Counted from the stretch's first letter, positions 34,945 through 46,710 are shown. The stretch is 64,000 nt of DNA from Nymphaea colorata (GCF_008831285.2 NC_045146.1:21033289-21097288); one strand, 5' to 3'. Translations and numbers: made by a program. The notes: generated from the letters alone by a model not told the origin.

Positions 34945-36348
34945 AGAAAGCAAAAATAAAAGGTGGACTAAGGGTATTCGTATGAGACTGAAAAAGGCTA
35001 CAAGAATGACTATTTCAATTGAATCACTGGCTTTGGCATCAACACAGGACTTATATAACATATAATTTTTTTTTAAAAAAAAACACAAAGCTAAGGTAAC
35101 TGTCAACTGATATGAATATTAACAAACAAAACAAGGTGGCAGACGCTTGGTGCAAGGATAGGAAGTTACAAACGATAACCTGTTCGAGGAAAAGAACTTC
35201 CATACGAATCAGATAAGGTTGCTCTTTATCAAGTTTGCCTCCTATCCAATGTAGGAGCAGAATTCTGTGTACAAACAAAGAAATGCAGCAGAACAAAACA
35301 GAGAAACCTGGATGACAAAATATACCAGAAAAATGTAGAATCAATACTGGAATGAAACGCGAGTCCCTGAAAGCAATACTTCAAGCAAACAAGAAACCTG
35401 TACCTGCCCCATGAAAGCAAGCCCTTAAACTAAAACTTCCACATGTGACAAATCAATCAGGAAGCAGGGTTTGAAAAAACAGGTCAACCTAGTCACTCGA
35501 CTAGGTCATTGACTTCATATCTAGAAGGTGTACAGCTGATATCATGTGCCACCTTTGTTCTGCATGAAAACCAATGCTTGAAACTAAATAATTTAGTCAA
35601 TCTAACAGTACTTAATTCGCTAGAAAATGAGAGCCTCCTGAACAGAGGTTTTAACACAAGCATATTTTTCTTTTCATAAGCTTCATCACCTACAAGAACC
35701 ATACATGTAGCAGTAGATCACACAATAAACGTCCTAAAATCTACAAATGTTACCACATATTCGGGCTCATACTTCTGCATCAATTCGGGACTGCATCTTT
35801 GAATGTGGGCAGTCTTTAAAGTATACCATCTCATTGCATCACTCATACCACAACTTGATCCCTAAAGAGTGAAGAAGAGATAGCCATACAGCCACCAAGA
35901 CAAAATCAATAGAGTCATGCAGGATGCAGCAAATAAGACAGAATTTGTGCATGTTTTTCTAGACAATAGCATTTTGGCTCCACAATGCACTGCAATGGGA
36001 AGCCACTTATAAATGCCAATACTGCTATACATTGTACAAATTAATGAATGAGGCTTCAACATGCCAATTAATATAAAAATGGTCACATCTCCTTCCTCGC
36101 TTTGGCTGTGGTCTAAAGAGGGGGAGAGAGATATGCTCATATCTCATCTCCTTTGCCTGAGGTTCTCTAATATGTCTATTTCATCTAAAATAAGCATCAC
36201 AAGGAAGAGTTTACAAAACATTGAATGCACATTGAACCACAAGAAAGAGTTTGGAAAACGTATATATAGTTCAGCTCTGATAAAAGTAAGCAAGACCTAA
36301 CCATATGACAATTTCTGAAATACATGACGAATAGCAGTAAACTATATG

Positions 36349-36380
<32 letters not shown>

Positions 36381-38599
36381 CAAGAGAGAGAGAGAGAGAT
36401 TATTAAAAAACTGTTCCACAGATCCAACATTAGTGCTAGAAGTATCGCTGCAGGCGATGCATCAGTACCTGCTCAAAACAGGCTCTACGAGTCATTTGGT
36501 TTCTCATCTAATATGTCAAAATACAAAAAAGAGTGTCTTAGTGCAGGTAACAATTGGGGATGATGAAAACACCTAAAATTTTTGCTTAGAGAATAGTCTA
36601 CTGAAAAGTTCCGTATTTTCTAAATAATGGAATTTTCTTTCTCAAATGCACTGCTACTCCTGCGGAAATCAGGATGGTCCCTGAATTTGCATCTGCAGCA
36701 GCAGTACAGTCCCTCTCCTGTTCTTGGTTTGAACACAAGCAACACCTTCGTTTGGAGTACCTTCCCAAACCCATTCTTGGATTACATGGACGTATAGGAA
36801 AACATGCAAACAAGAACTTGGCAACAAAGAGGATGATGGACTTCATAATCATACTTGCTAATGTTCAATTTTCCCCGAATTCAAACAAGCGAAGTTAAAG
36901 CATTTCAAAATAGCAGACATGAAAGCAAAACAGAAAATTGCAATCATATGGTGGAGACGAATACATTATTTCTTCAAAAGAACATGCAAGTAGAACTGGT
37001 GAACAGAGCATGTCTTTTATACTCATCCTAGACACAGAAGAAATTTATACTCGTCAAACTCCAGCCATACTTAATATTTTTGAATGGAGTGAAACCATTG
37101 AGTCGAGATAACAAGCACTTAACAAGGTTGGGAACTAAAGCCCCAAAAGTGATGAGGGGCAAGGACACATTGACCTGCTTCATCAATTTTTTTTTGCACC
37201 ATGTTCTGGGTCTCTTCATGGACAACATATCAATAAGGATCGTACTGAATAAAGAAAACAGAACATCAGACAGCACCAGGACCTCTCATATGCTACTCTT
37301 AGAGCCTTAGAACCAAATAAAGATAAAACAAATTTCATTTGCAATTAGGAATTTCTTGCGTGACATATTTAATTTCCATCTAAGAACTTACTTGGATTCA
37401 TTTCCATCTAAAATGAAGCTAATTTATCCTAGCCTTTATGGATGTCCTTTAAAACCTTCCAAAAAATATCCTTGTAAAAGTGACCAGAATACAAGTAGAC
37501 GTAATTCTAGAGTGTAAGCCTCTAAAGCAAAAACTAACACAAGCCCAGAAACTGAACTTCTGTCTCATAAGATGAGGGAGCCACACAATCACTTACATCA
37601 ACAAACAGCTCCAGAAAAGGGCCTTTAAGTGTCTTCACTAATCACAATCACCTGAATAGGTGAGCTTTTACATAAACTGATAAACCTCCAGGGCATTTGA
37701 TTGGTCAACCGTAACCATGATTTTGATGGGCATATACCAACAATAGATCCAGGAAAGAAAAATCGAACAAAGCTCGAACAAATTGATTAAGGCACGAATT
37801 TTGAGGGAAACCTGAATTCACAGATTTGTTGACGATAAGAAGTTGACGTTAGAAGTGAATAGGAATATATTGGGGAAAGATTAATGTGCTCCTCACAAGA
37901 AAGGAGCAAGAAAGAAAAATGAAAATTCGATATGCTTTGTTAAAAGCTATTTAAGGCTTAATTATGACACAAAATAAATCAAGGATTGGTTGGGAAAAGG
38001 AAAAACCACTTTGACCAACACAATGAATAAACATGAAGCATCAAGACCAGTTTGAACAATCTGAAAGTACACATATGTAAACATCTTATTACAATAAACT
38101 TATGTGGCTGTCATTTGTTAAAGCAAAGAAAAAAACAAATTTCATCTTTTAACTTGGGGAAAAGGGATAAACTGCAACAAGCTAACGGTTAATTGTCGTT
38201 ACGTAATATTCTTTCACCACACAGGCGAACTCTAGAACCCAAAATAAAAGTAAAAACAACATGTAGACGTGCACACATGAGGAAAGCCAAGCAGCCAACC
38301 ATCAAGGTAGTGATATGTCAAACTATAAAGATCACACCACGGTTTAATAGTCCTTTCATCAAGAAGACCATCCAAAACCTAACAAAGTAAGTATAAAAAC
38401 TTTAGTTATTTGGGCATAAAACAAAAGCCACTTCACTACGGGACATGCTCCAGACATTGACTAAAGTAAATTTCCACAATCAAATAGGAACATTTTAGTG
38501 TTTAATGAAAAAAAGACCCACTTTATGTACAGACTCACGCCCATGAGCTAATTTGGGTGCAGCATTCTATACGTACAGCATTCTTTATATACAGAGTTC
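34945..38599. other. Non-coding stretch
   Basis: No gene recognised on either strand. A plus-strand frame at 36674-36898 contains EHKQHLRLEYLP, faintly like a WD-repeat processome protein, but this is too weak to call. A TA run (36347-36380) followed by a GA run (36384-36399) forms a compound microsatellite. Confidence 0.4.
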
Positions 38600-38820
38600 A
38601 AGATCCACAGCAAGCTGATGCGCAGCATCGCCAGGGCCTTGAGATCGATCTGGTCTGCTGATCTAGATAGACTACGATTCAACTTTAGATTCACTATCTC
38701 TAAGTCTGTGCTTTATATCTCCAGCAATGTTAAAGAAAACCTGTACTACGTTGAAGTTGGTCTTAGCTCTAGTTTTCAAAGAACTTGACGCCATACTCAT
38801 CAGCTAGAGCCTGACCACGT
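38600..38820 (-). pseudogene. Rab8/RABE-type GTPase retropseudogene, C-terminal part
   Basis: On the minus strand, downstream of the copia insertion, the sequence resumes with [15 protein letters not shown], then SKTNFNVVQVFFNIAGDIKH, matching the G5 region and C-terminal half of plant RABE1/Rab8 ([20 protein letters not shown] and so on). The SAK motif region carries a stop and the tail after SKVES is degraded; the prenylated Cys end is not preserved. There is no intron, although RABE genes have several, so it is a processed copy. It continues the part at 43583-44005. Confidence 0.85.
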
Positions 38821-39077
38821 TGTTAGCACACAAGACAACTTTAGTGGTGAGACAGTTGCAACAAGCATGACAGCTCACATTCTAACAGACTGTACAGCTG
38901 TAACATAACGAAAGTGTATCATGAATGTATAAATAGATTAAAGTAAAGAGAGAGAGAGATACTTGAAGAGATGAATAAAATTGAGTGAGAGCTTCTTACT
39001 CTGTTTTTCCTGCCGACTTCTCTTTCCCCTGTTTTCTGCAGAGTTCTGCAATTCTCCACAAGAACTCAAGTTTGACA
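38821..39077 (+). repeat. 5' LTR of the young copia element
   Basis: TGTTAGCACAC...TTTGACA, 257 bp. It includes a TATA-like tataaataga (38929-38938), a GA run and a tttcccctgttttctgcag segment near its end. Confidence 0.96.
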
Positions 39078-39096
39078 TGGTATCAGAGCTATCAAG

Positions 39097-42000
39097 ATGA
39101 GTGCACAAGGGAATGAAACCAGCAATCGACAGGCGATGAATCAACACAAAACCGTAGTTCAAGATCCTAATCCCTCCTTGAAGATCACGACAACTCCCTT
39201 GAATGGATCAAATTACATCATCTGGTCCAAGTCTGCCAGCCTATTTCTCTGCGGCAAATCAAAGATGGGCTACGTTACAGGTAAAATTCCACAACCTGAA
39301 AAAACAGATCCTGCATTTGATGAATGGGAGGCAAACGACAGACTCGTTATGGCATGGTTGCTCAACTCTATGGAGCCAAATATAGCTGAGGGGTTCTTGT
39401 TCCTTGACTCCTCAAAAGAAATCTGGGATACTCTACATGAGATTTACGGTGAAACACACAATCTCGCTCGTGTGTATCAATTGCAACAAGAAGTTGCAAG
39501 AACAGTCAAAGGTAACAAACCATTCCATTTATATCTGAATGGTCTTAAGGGTATGTGGGATGAACTCTCCCAATACCGACCAATTACAGCAAATCTAGAT
39601 ATTCTGAGGCAACGTCAAGAGGAAGACAAAACTTTCAAGATCTTGGCTGGACTAGGCCAAGACTTTGATAACCTACGAAGCCAGGTGCTGATGAGTGACC
39701 CACTACCATCATTAAACACCGTATGTGCCATGATACAACGAGAGGAAACTCGTCGCAAAGTGATGAATTCTGACGATACAAGAGGCATTGAAGAAAGGCA
39801 AGAACTGATGGCATTCAAGAGTCTAAGACAAGAAGATGCTGAGCCTCCTCCCTTGAATAGACTTCGATCAAAATTCAAATGCACATACTGTAAGAAGAAT
39901 GGCCATACAAGGGATAAGTGTTGGCACCTGCACGGAAAGCCACAAATAAGCAGAAATCCAGGACAAGCTTCAAGAAATCCAGGACAAGCTTCAAGAAACC
40001 CAAACCTCTCTCAAGCACACTTATCCGACCTTGCTCGTCTGCTGCGTCAAGTAACTCAATCTAACCTTGCCACCAGCACTGCATCCTCTACACCTGAAGA
40101 ATCCTCTGCTGTACTAGGTAAGTCTCTTGCCTTCACAGTTAAATTAAATTCTGATTCTTGGGTAGTAGACAGCGGCGCAACTGAGCATATTACTGGCGAT
40201 CTAAACAAAATAACAGATGTTACACATATCAGTAACACAAAGTTACAGATGGCAGATGGGTCTATGACATCAGTCAACGGAATCGGCCATCTGTCGTTTA
40301 AAAAACAATCCAGTTCTGCTTTATATGCTCAAAAGTTCCCTAATAACCTTCTATCAGTTAGCAAGCTGACCAGGGACCTTAACTGTGATGTTATTTTTTC
40401 CAAGAAGAAAGTAACTCTGCTGGACCCAACATCCCAGATGAAGATTGGTGAAGGCTACGAGAAAGATGGACTATATTTTCTGGATTTACAGCAGCCTAAA
40501 GTTTTCCTTACAGCAAAGAACAGTAAATCACTCCACCTTTGGCACTGCAGATTAGGACATCCATCAAATGGAATACTTAAAACAATGTTTCCAAACTTTG
40601 TGTGTGATTTCTCTGTTTGTGAAGCATGCGAGTTTGCTAAGATGTCAAGATTACCTTTCCCTCAGTCTGAAACAAACAGTGAAGGGATTTTTGATTTGAT
40701 TCATGCCGATGTATGGGGACCGGCTCCCACACTTTCCAAACTTCAATTCAAATACTTTCTGTTACTAATCGATGATAAGTCACGCATGAGTTGGATATAC
40801 TTTCTAAAGAAAAAGGATGAGGTATTTGATTGTTTCAGAAAATTTCACAAGATGATTGAGACACAGTTTGATAAACGGATAAAAACAGTAAGATCAGACA
40901 ATGGTGGAGAGTTTGTTAATGTGCAGTTTGACAATTTCTTTAAAGCACATGGAATCCTTCCACAACTGACGTGCTCAGGGACCCCGCAGCAGAATGGCAT
41001 CTGCGAGAGGAAGAACAGACACTTGCTAAATATTACAAGAGCCATACTGTTTCACATGAATGTCCCTGACAGTTTTTGGCCCGAAGCAGTTGCTACTTCC
41101 TGCTATTTGATCAATAGAACAGCAAGCCACCAACTTGAAAACAAAAGTCCATTTGAAATATTATATAATAGACAACCATCTCTTGCTCATCTGCGTGTAT
41201 TTGGTGCCACCTGTTTTGTGCATGTACAAGATCATTACAGAAACAAATTCCAAAAACGTGCTATCAAGTGCGTATTTCTTGGTTACTCCTCCTCAAAGAA
41301 GGGATACAAGTGCTTCGATTCAAACTCTGGAAAATTCTACATTTCAAGAGATGTCAAGGTAGTAGAAGATCTGCCATACTTTACTGACGTGCAGAGTTTA
41401 AATCAGGGGGAGTGGATAAAGAGATGGGTGGCTCCTCGAATGTCACCATCTCTGCCATCGCCATCATTACCGTTACCTGCCTTGTCACCAATGACAGATA
41501 CAGGAACTTATACAGAAACTGATGTATCAATGAGTGAATCCACAAGCAACGAGAATGGTATTGAAAACAATAACAGTAACAGCGACACTAGTTCTCATGA
41601 ATCTCAACAACAACAGGTCAGAAGATCTACAAGAATAAGGAGGCCACCTGTAAAGTTTAATGATTTTTTCAGCTACTATGCGCAAGGGAAAAATCAATAC
41701 TCAGTGCTAAATGATGTGAGATTAGAAAATTACTCTGAGCTGTATCAAAGCTACCTGACCAAAATATATGCACAAAAGGAGCCCACAAACTTCACTGAAG
41801 CGTGTCAATCTCCAAGTTGGCGTGCAGCAATCCAGGAAGAATTGAGCGCACTACAAAAAAACAGAACATGGGATATAGTAACCTTACCAAATGGGAAAAA
41901 AACTGTGGGATGCAAGTGGACATTCAAAATCAAATATAAAAGCAGTGGAGAGATAGAAAGATTCAAAGCAAGACTAGTAGCGAAGGGCTATACTCAGAAG

Positions 42001-43320
42001 GAAGGAATTGACTATCATGAAACGTTCGCACCCGTTGCGAAAATGAACACCATAAGAGTGGTGTTATCAGTGGCGGCAGTAAAGAAGTGGAGCTTACATC
42101 AACTTGATGTAAAAAATGCGTTCCTCAATGGCGATCTAGACGAGGAAATATATATGGATCTGCCACAAGGTGTTGAATGTAGCTCAGTTCCTAAGGCAGT
42201 GTGCAAATTAAGAAGATCTCTCTATGGACTGAAACAATCCCCTAGAGCATGGAATGCCAAGTTCAGTCAGAAATTAAAAGAACTGAAGTATATACAAAGT
42301 GCTTCAGATCACTCATTGTTTACTCACATTTCTAACCAAGGGAAAACTAGTGTGGTTATAGTCTACGTCGATGACATATTACTAGCAGGCGATGATGACA
42401 GATTTATGGAACTCACAAAGAAGACTCTCAACAGTCAGTTTGAGATCAAAGACTTGGGAAGCCTACGCTACTTTCTAGGAATAGAAGTAGCACAATCATC
42501 TAAAGGAATTTTTATGTGTCAACGAAAGTATCTACTTGATTTACTAAAAGAAACAGGTATGCTAAATGCAAAAAAGGCAGAGACACCAATGGAAGCAAAC
42601 ATAAAACTTCTCAAGGATGAAGGAGAGTTAGTTAAAGACACAGGGAGCTTTCAGCGACTTATTGGAAAGATCATCTACTTGACAGCCACAAGGCCTGACA
42701 TTCTCTATGCTATAAACAGATTAAGCCAGTTCATGCACTGTCCAAGAAAACAACATCTAGAGGCTCTACTTAGAATAGTGAGATTTCTCAAAGGAACACC
42801 GAATAGGGGAATTCTTATGAGAAGAGAAGGAGGTCTAAATGTTACAAGCTATTCAGACGCTGACTGGGCCAGAGATCCCAATGACAGAAAATCAATCGCT
42901 GGATATTGCAGTTTTATAGGAAAAAACTTAGTAACCTGGAAAAGTAAAAAACAACTAGTCGTAGCTAGATCAAGTGCGGAAGCCGAGTACAGGGCCATGT
43001 CATTAGCTACATGTGAAGTGTTGTGGATCAAGTATGTCCTCACCGATCTTGGCGTCAAAGTGGACGAAGCAATGGAACTCAAGTGCGACAACAAAGCTGC
43101 AATGTACATCTGTGCTAACCCAGTGTTTCACGAAAGAACAAAACACATAGAGGTAGACTGCCATTTCATTAGAGAGAAAATTCAGAAAAACGAGATAAAA
43201 CCTGTGTTTGTCAGAAGTGAGGAGCAGCTAGCTGACGTATTTACAAAACCACTATGTAAGGATAGTTTCAACAGAATTATAAACAAGTTGGGAGTTCTAG
43301 ACTTAGAACCTTCAACTTGA
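39097..43320 (+). CDS. Copia gag-pol polyprotein, 1407 residues
   Basis: A single frame starts 20 bases after the LTR/primer site. Domains in order: gag (about 1-250, GSNYIIWS and the UBN2-type helical region), a CCHC zinc knuckle (CTYCKKNGHTRDKCWH, about residues 264-279), aspartic protease (WVVDSGATEH, about 350), GAG-pre-integrase (LWHCRLGHPS, about 480), integrase core with its D, D and E positions (HADVWGP, SDNGGEF, QQNGICERKNRH), reverse transcriptase (KWTFKIKYKSSGEIERFKAR to YVDDILLAGDD) and RNase H (SDADWARDPNDRKSIAGY, CDNKAAMYICANPVFHERTK). The family order places integrase before RT. The length is normal for copia. As a retroelement polyprotein it has no host role. Confidence 0.96.
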   Translation: MSAQGNETSNRQAMNQHKTVVQDPNPSLKITTTPLNGSNYIIWSKSASLFLCGKSKMGYVTGKIPQPEKTDPAFDEWEANDRLVMAWLLNSMEPNIAEGFLFLDSSKEIWDTLHEIYGETHNLARVYQLQQEVARTVKGNKPFHLYLNGLKGMWDELSQYRPITANLDILRQRQEEDKTFKILAGLGQDFDNLRSQVLMSDPLPSLNTVCAMIQREETRRKVMNSDDTRGIEERQELMAFKSLRQEDAEPPPLNRLRSKFKCTYCKKNGHTRDKCWHLHGKPQISRNPGQASRNPGQASRNPNLSQAHLSDLARLLRQVTQSNLATSTASSTPEESSAVLGKSLAFTVKLNSDSWVVDSGATEHITGDLNKITDVTHISNTKLQMADGSMTSVNGIGHLSFKKQSSSALYAQKFPNNLLSVSKLTRDLNCDVIFSKKKVTLLDPTSQMKIGEGYEKDGLYFLDLQQPKVFLTAKNSKSLHLWHCRLGHPSNGILKTMFPNFVCDFSVCEACEFAKMSRLPFPQSETNSEGIFDLIHADVWGPAPTLSKLQFKYFLLLIDDKSRMSWIYFLKKKDEVFDCFRKFHKMIETQFDKRIKTVRSDNGGEFVNVQFDNFFKAHGILPQLTCSGTPQQNGICERKNRHLLNITRAILFHMNVPDSFWPEAVATSCYLINRTASHQLENKSPFEILYNRQPSLAHLRVFGATCFVHVQDHYRNKFQKRAIKCVFLGYSSSKKGYKCFDSNSGKFYISRDVKVVEDLPYFTDVQSLNQGEWIKRWVAPRMSPSLPSPSLPLPALSPMTDTGTYTETDVSMSESTSNENGIENNNSNSDTSSHESQQQQVRRSTRIRRPPVKFNDFFSYYAQGKNQYSVLNDVRLENYSELYQSYLTKIYAQKEPTNFTEACQSPSWRAAIQEELSALQKNRTWDIVTLPNGKKTVGCKWTFKIKYKSSGEIERFKARLVAKGYTQKEGIDYHETFAPVAKMNTIRVVLSVAAVKKWSLHQLDVKNAFLNGDLDEEIYMDLPQGVECSSVPKAVCKLRRSLYGLKQSPRAWNAKFSQKLKELKYIQSASDHSLFTHISNQGKTSVVIVYVDDILLAGDDDRFMELTKKTLNSQFEIKDLGSLRYFLGIEVAQSSKGIFMCQRKYLLDLLKETGMLNAKKAETPMEANIKLLKDEGELVKDTGSFQRLIGKIIYLTATRPDILYAINRLSQFMHCPRKQHLEALLRIVRFLKGTPNRGILMRREGGLNVTSYSDADWARDPNDRKSIAGYCSFIGKNLVTWKSKKQLVVARSSAEAEYRAMSLATCEVLWIKYVLTDLGVKVDEAMELKCDNKAAMYICANPVFHERTKHIEVDCHFIREKIQKNEIKPVFVRSEEQLADVFTKPLCKDSFNRIINKLGVLDLEPST

Positions 43321-43327
43321 GGGGGAG

Positions 43328-43582
43328 TGTTAGCACACAAGACAACTTTAGTGGTGAGACAGTTGCAACAAGCATGACAGCTCACATTCTAACAGACTGT
43401 ACAGCTGTAACATAACGAAAGTGTATCATGAATGTATAAATAGATTAAAGTAAAGAGAGAGAGATACTTGAAGAGATGAATAAAATTGAGTGAGAGCTTC
43501 TTACTCTGTTTTTCCTGCCGACTTCTCTTTCCCCTGTTTTCTGCAGAGTTCTGCAATTCTCCACAAGAACTCAAGTTTGACA
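43328..43582 (+). repeat. 3' LTR of the young copia element
   Basis: 255 bp, preceded by a purine tract and followed by the target duplication cacgt. Confidence 0.96.
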
Positions 43583-44005
43583 CACGTGACGTTGGTACAG
43601 CACGTTGCTGCCTTGTTACCACTAATATCTTGTTAACATAGTCATATGCGTGCTGATATATGTTCCTCATCCAGTTACGAGTTTTGTTGAAGGAAGACTC
43701 ATCTGTGACATCATCCACGAGCAAGATACCCATGGCTCCCCCGTAAAAAGCTGTCGTGTTTGTCCCGAAGCGTTCTTGATTAGCTGTATCCCAAATCTGC
43801 AATTTGATACGTTTCATCAAGTTCAATGTTTCGAATCTTGGAGTCAATCAACTTCATTGTAGACTTGTAGTAAAGCTAGTGGTAGATGAGTACTATAAAA
43901 ACATGGAGGTGGCAACTCTTTCCAACCCCGCTATCACCGACGAGAGGGAGCTTGCTGGGTAGCTGAAGTCAGCTCGAGCTCTAGCTGCGGCGGCAGCCGT
44001 GGCTA
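43583..44005 (-). pseudogene. Rab8/RABE-type GTPase retropseudogene, N-terminal part
   Basis: Read on the minus strand, the order is AAAAARARADFSY, then in another frame KLPLVGDSGVGKSC (P-loop G1), [26 protein letters not shown] (G3, with DTAGQ changed to DTANQ), [32 protein letters not shown] and RAVPTSR. This is the plant RABE1/Rab8 order ([20 protein letters not shown] and so on). The NKxD nucleotide-binding motif is lost, the start Met is missing, and there is at least one frameshift and one stop. It has no introns, so it is a reverse-transcribed copy. Rab8/RABE directs Golgi-to-plasma-membrane traffic; this copy cannot. The remainder lies beyond the copia insertion at 38600-38820. Confidence 0.88.
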
Positions 44006-46334
44006 CGCGATCGGGAGGAGGGGATGCAGACCTCTTCCTGTCTGGTTCGAAAAGGTGGAGATAGCAGTGGCTGCACATGGCTGATTTTTCTCACCAATAG
44101 AGACTTCCAGAAAAGAGTAACGCGAAGGGGAAAGACAGCAGTGGCTGCACATGCGATGACACGGAGAGGCTTTGGGAAGAGAGGAAGGAAGACGGCAATG
44201 GAAAATGAGAGATGGCTGGTAGGCGGCGTGGGTGGGGGGGAACATCTCTTCTTAAAAGCCTTTTCTTCATTTAGCTGACAAATTGTATTTTTATTTTTAG
44301 ACCACATATTTTTATAATTTTAGATCAAAAATTGATATGTTTTTGCTAGCAGGTGGATCAAAAAACTAAAGGGGTGTCTGATATATTTAGTCATGGAATT
44401 TAGAATCCAAACGTCACCCGTCACGAAGTCACACAATATTTGGATCGATCCGAACATAGAAAAAGAGAGAAACACAAATTTGTGTCCATCGGGCCTTGTT
44501 CGTCATCCCTGTATTTTGTGATCCATGGTGTTTAGTGCCACATCCAAGGATCTCGAATCCAACCGCTGTTGCGAAAGGATACAGTGACAAATGTGAATCT
44601 GTTCCTGGACCTCGGCATTGGGCTGGGTTGGCCCGACGACCGAAACCCGATCTTGGGTCTAGCTTGATTGAAATAAAAAATATTTGTTAAATATAAATAA
44701 AAAAATTTTATTATAAAATATATTTTTAATAACAAAGTATATATTATTATTATTAAATAAAATAATAAAAAATTAATCAGACCGAATCGAGCCTCATTGA
44801 ATCGAATTAGGTCGGTTTTTTCGGCAGGGCCCCAACCCGAGCCCCATTCCATCGGACCAGCTACCGACCTGTCCTGATGGTCGTGATCATGTACCTCGAA
44901 TAACCTTAGAATATAAACTTAAGGTTGTCAATGGTACTGCAATATTTCCTTTTTATGCGGCAAGGAATTGATGATGCGATGACAGAAGCTTTATCAGATG
45001 ATCTCAGGACGGAGATATTACTTTGTCAAAAGATGTTTGGGGCATGGGGGGATGTATCGAGGTTAGAATAAGATCCTCAGATATATGGGGGATCTGGGAT
45101 TCCGCGATCAACGGAGCCGTGAATCTAAAAGTGGTCCCTGTTGTCATGGACCAAGCAGAAAAAACAAAGGAACGAAACAAGTTAGCGGAGTGCTCTGTTC
45201 TTTTTGCAGGGGTTGCCCGACATGGAAGATATACGGCAGAGATCTTAAATCAAAAGATACTGATCAACTTCATAATCGCCACTGGATTTCCCGGTCATCC
45301 CTTAAACTGCAACCGAACAATGAAAAACGCAAGCCTGGCGATGAAAGCACCTAGTCTGCTTCTGAATGCACCAAAAAGACATCCATACTATTCCAGTGGA
45401 AATTTTTGACTCTTCATCGTCTAGGATTAATATAACCAGATGTTCTTCGGAGTTGGGAAAACTGTAGAACAAATCGTTTTTGCGCTTTTCCATCATGATC
45501 TTTTCAGTGTCTCCATGGGAATCCCACGGTGATCAAGAAACAGACACACTTGTGGGTAGGTGGCATCCTGGACTTTTATGTACTGTTATAAGATAGTGCA
45601 TCAGATCACAGAGTTGCTTTGATCATTAAGATTGACTTTTTCCTTATGCCACTCCTTTATTATGCATGATTTTCAAGTCAATGGTGAAGCTATTGTTTAG
45701 AAGTAACAGTAAGATACTGTAAATGCACAGTGCAGACGGCTAGATTATGCACCTGAGAATAGCTTTAACAGATACATGGGCTTGGTGCAACACGGAAATC
45801 CACAGGCTTTGGTAAGAGTACTAATATCTGAGGCCATTATCGGCCTCAGAGTGAGAATTCGCTTGGGTAAAAGAATGAAGATCTTTACCCACTTTCTTGC
45901 ATGAGCCAATGGGTTACTGGATCATGTATAATTCTCGGGTGCTTTCAGAAGCATGGGAGTTTTGCCAATTTCCAACGGATTGAGACTACAAAGCCACACG
46001 TTTCTTGCATACTTCTAGCACAACTAGCAGAAGCTTGCCTTCTCACCTTGCTTTTTCTGGATTGGCTATGTAGGATTAGCAGACAAAATGCTACAATTTG
46101 AAAATTGATACCACACAAAATACCATGACCTCTTATTTAACACACGAAGACCCAACATAAAGGACGATATGCTAAGCTTGTGTCTAATTCGAGACCTGAA
46201 GACACAACTGCAGACAGACAGATGAAAGAGGCAAGCTCTTTCTTTATTTGGCTGACATATTATATACGCATGACTGCATTATTATTTGCTATGGGATAAG
46301 GACACCATATCCATTCATCTCCGACTCCATAAGC
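44006..46334. other. Non-coding stretch with an AT-cored repeat and a diverged duplicated block
   Basis: Bases 44590-44870 have GC-rich, CGAGCC/GGGCTGG-like ends around an AT-only core and look like a MITE. Bases 45150-45450 share diverged but clear similarity with 48560-48800 (gtgctctgttctt at the start, then atgaaagcacctagtctgct / ttctgaatg versus atgagagcacctgttcttct / ttctgaatg, then gaaattttt). A 128-codon frame at 45023-45409 lies there but matches no family I know. Confidence 0.4.
44590..44875. repeat. MITE-like repeat with GC-rich ends and AT-only core
   Basis: The left end contains cattgggctgggttggcccg and the right end ccgagccccattccatcgg. The core (44660-44775) is almost entirely A/T. 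A relative with the same architecture lies at about 49785-50095. No coding capacity; borders are approximate. Confidence 0.35.
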
Positions 46335-46646
46335 TCAGCACTTGATGTAGATACTCTTCCACTTGTCGAATTTGTAGCAATATTTCTGATGCTCATAATA
46401 TGGGTGACCATGTCCTTCGCAGTCTTCATACTTGTAGAAGAATGCTGGTTCTCCCTCGTAATAGTATTCGTAGCCACCATAGTACTCGATATTATGGCAA
46501 CCACACTCATAGTATTTCTCAGCAGGTTGTTGGCATCCTGGCCCCTCATACACTGTCAGATAACTTGCACTTGCTGTGGTAGCAAACGCCACTACCAAGA
46601 GGACGACGAGAAAGGTGGCCATGACATGAGGAAGAGCTCTTGCCAT
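46335..46646 (-). CDS. MiAMP1-like secreted peptide, acidic Tyr-rich form (copy B)
   Basis: The 103-residue precursor has a signal peptide at 1-27 (MARALPHVMATFLVVLLVVA to TASA). The mature part of 76 residues is the same length as MiAMP1 as I recall it. Mature cysteines at 11, 21, 23, 49, 63 and 76 match the archetype nearly one for one, as do GPGC, CGC, GGY at 30-32 and WKSIYIKC at the end. It is unusual in charge and composition: 17 Tyr, no Arg, and 12 Asp/Glu against 7 Lys, so it is acidic, whereas MiAMP1 is strongly basic. The first gene of the minus-strand array (lowest coordinate), it is the most divergent from its neighbours and the nearest to MiAMP1. A TATA box (46711-46720) lies upstream. 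It may be antimicrobial by another mode, or have a different role such as metal or wall binding (speculative). Confidence 0.88.
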   Translation of the reverse strand: MARALPHVMATFLVVLLVVAFATTASASYLTVYEGPGCQQPAEKYYECGCHNIEYYGGYEYYYEGEPAFFYKYEDCEGHGHPYYEHQKYCYKFDKWKSIYIKC

Positions 46647-46710
46647 GGCTGAAGTTTGGAGGTAAAACTAAGCAAGTGATGCTATGTGCTTCCTCTCCAA
46701 GTCTGTACCC

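Larger units (their letters stand above)
38821..43582 (+). mobile_element. Ty1/copia LTR retrotransposon, looks whole, very young
   Basis: The LTRs are 38821-39077 and 43328-43582. They appear identical except for one dinucleotide unit in a GA run, and are flanked by the 5-bp target duplication cacgt (38816-38820 and 43583-43587). The primer site tggtatcagagct starts at 39078 and the purine tract gagggggag ends at 43327. One continuous frame spans gag to RNase H (39097-43320). Near-identical LTRs imply a recent insertion. It landed inside the Rab8-like retropseudogene. Confidence 0.97.

Noticed and set aside
36674-36898. Plus-strand frame with EHKQHLRLEYLP, faintly like UTP7/WDR46
   Set aside because: The match covers only about ten residues with no neighbouring motif or splice context.
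46248-46652. 134-codon plus-strand frame over copy B
   Set aside because: It is a shadow of the MiAMP1-like gene; the minus-strand frame has the signal peptide and all family cysteines.
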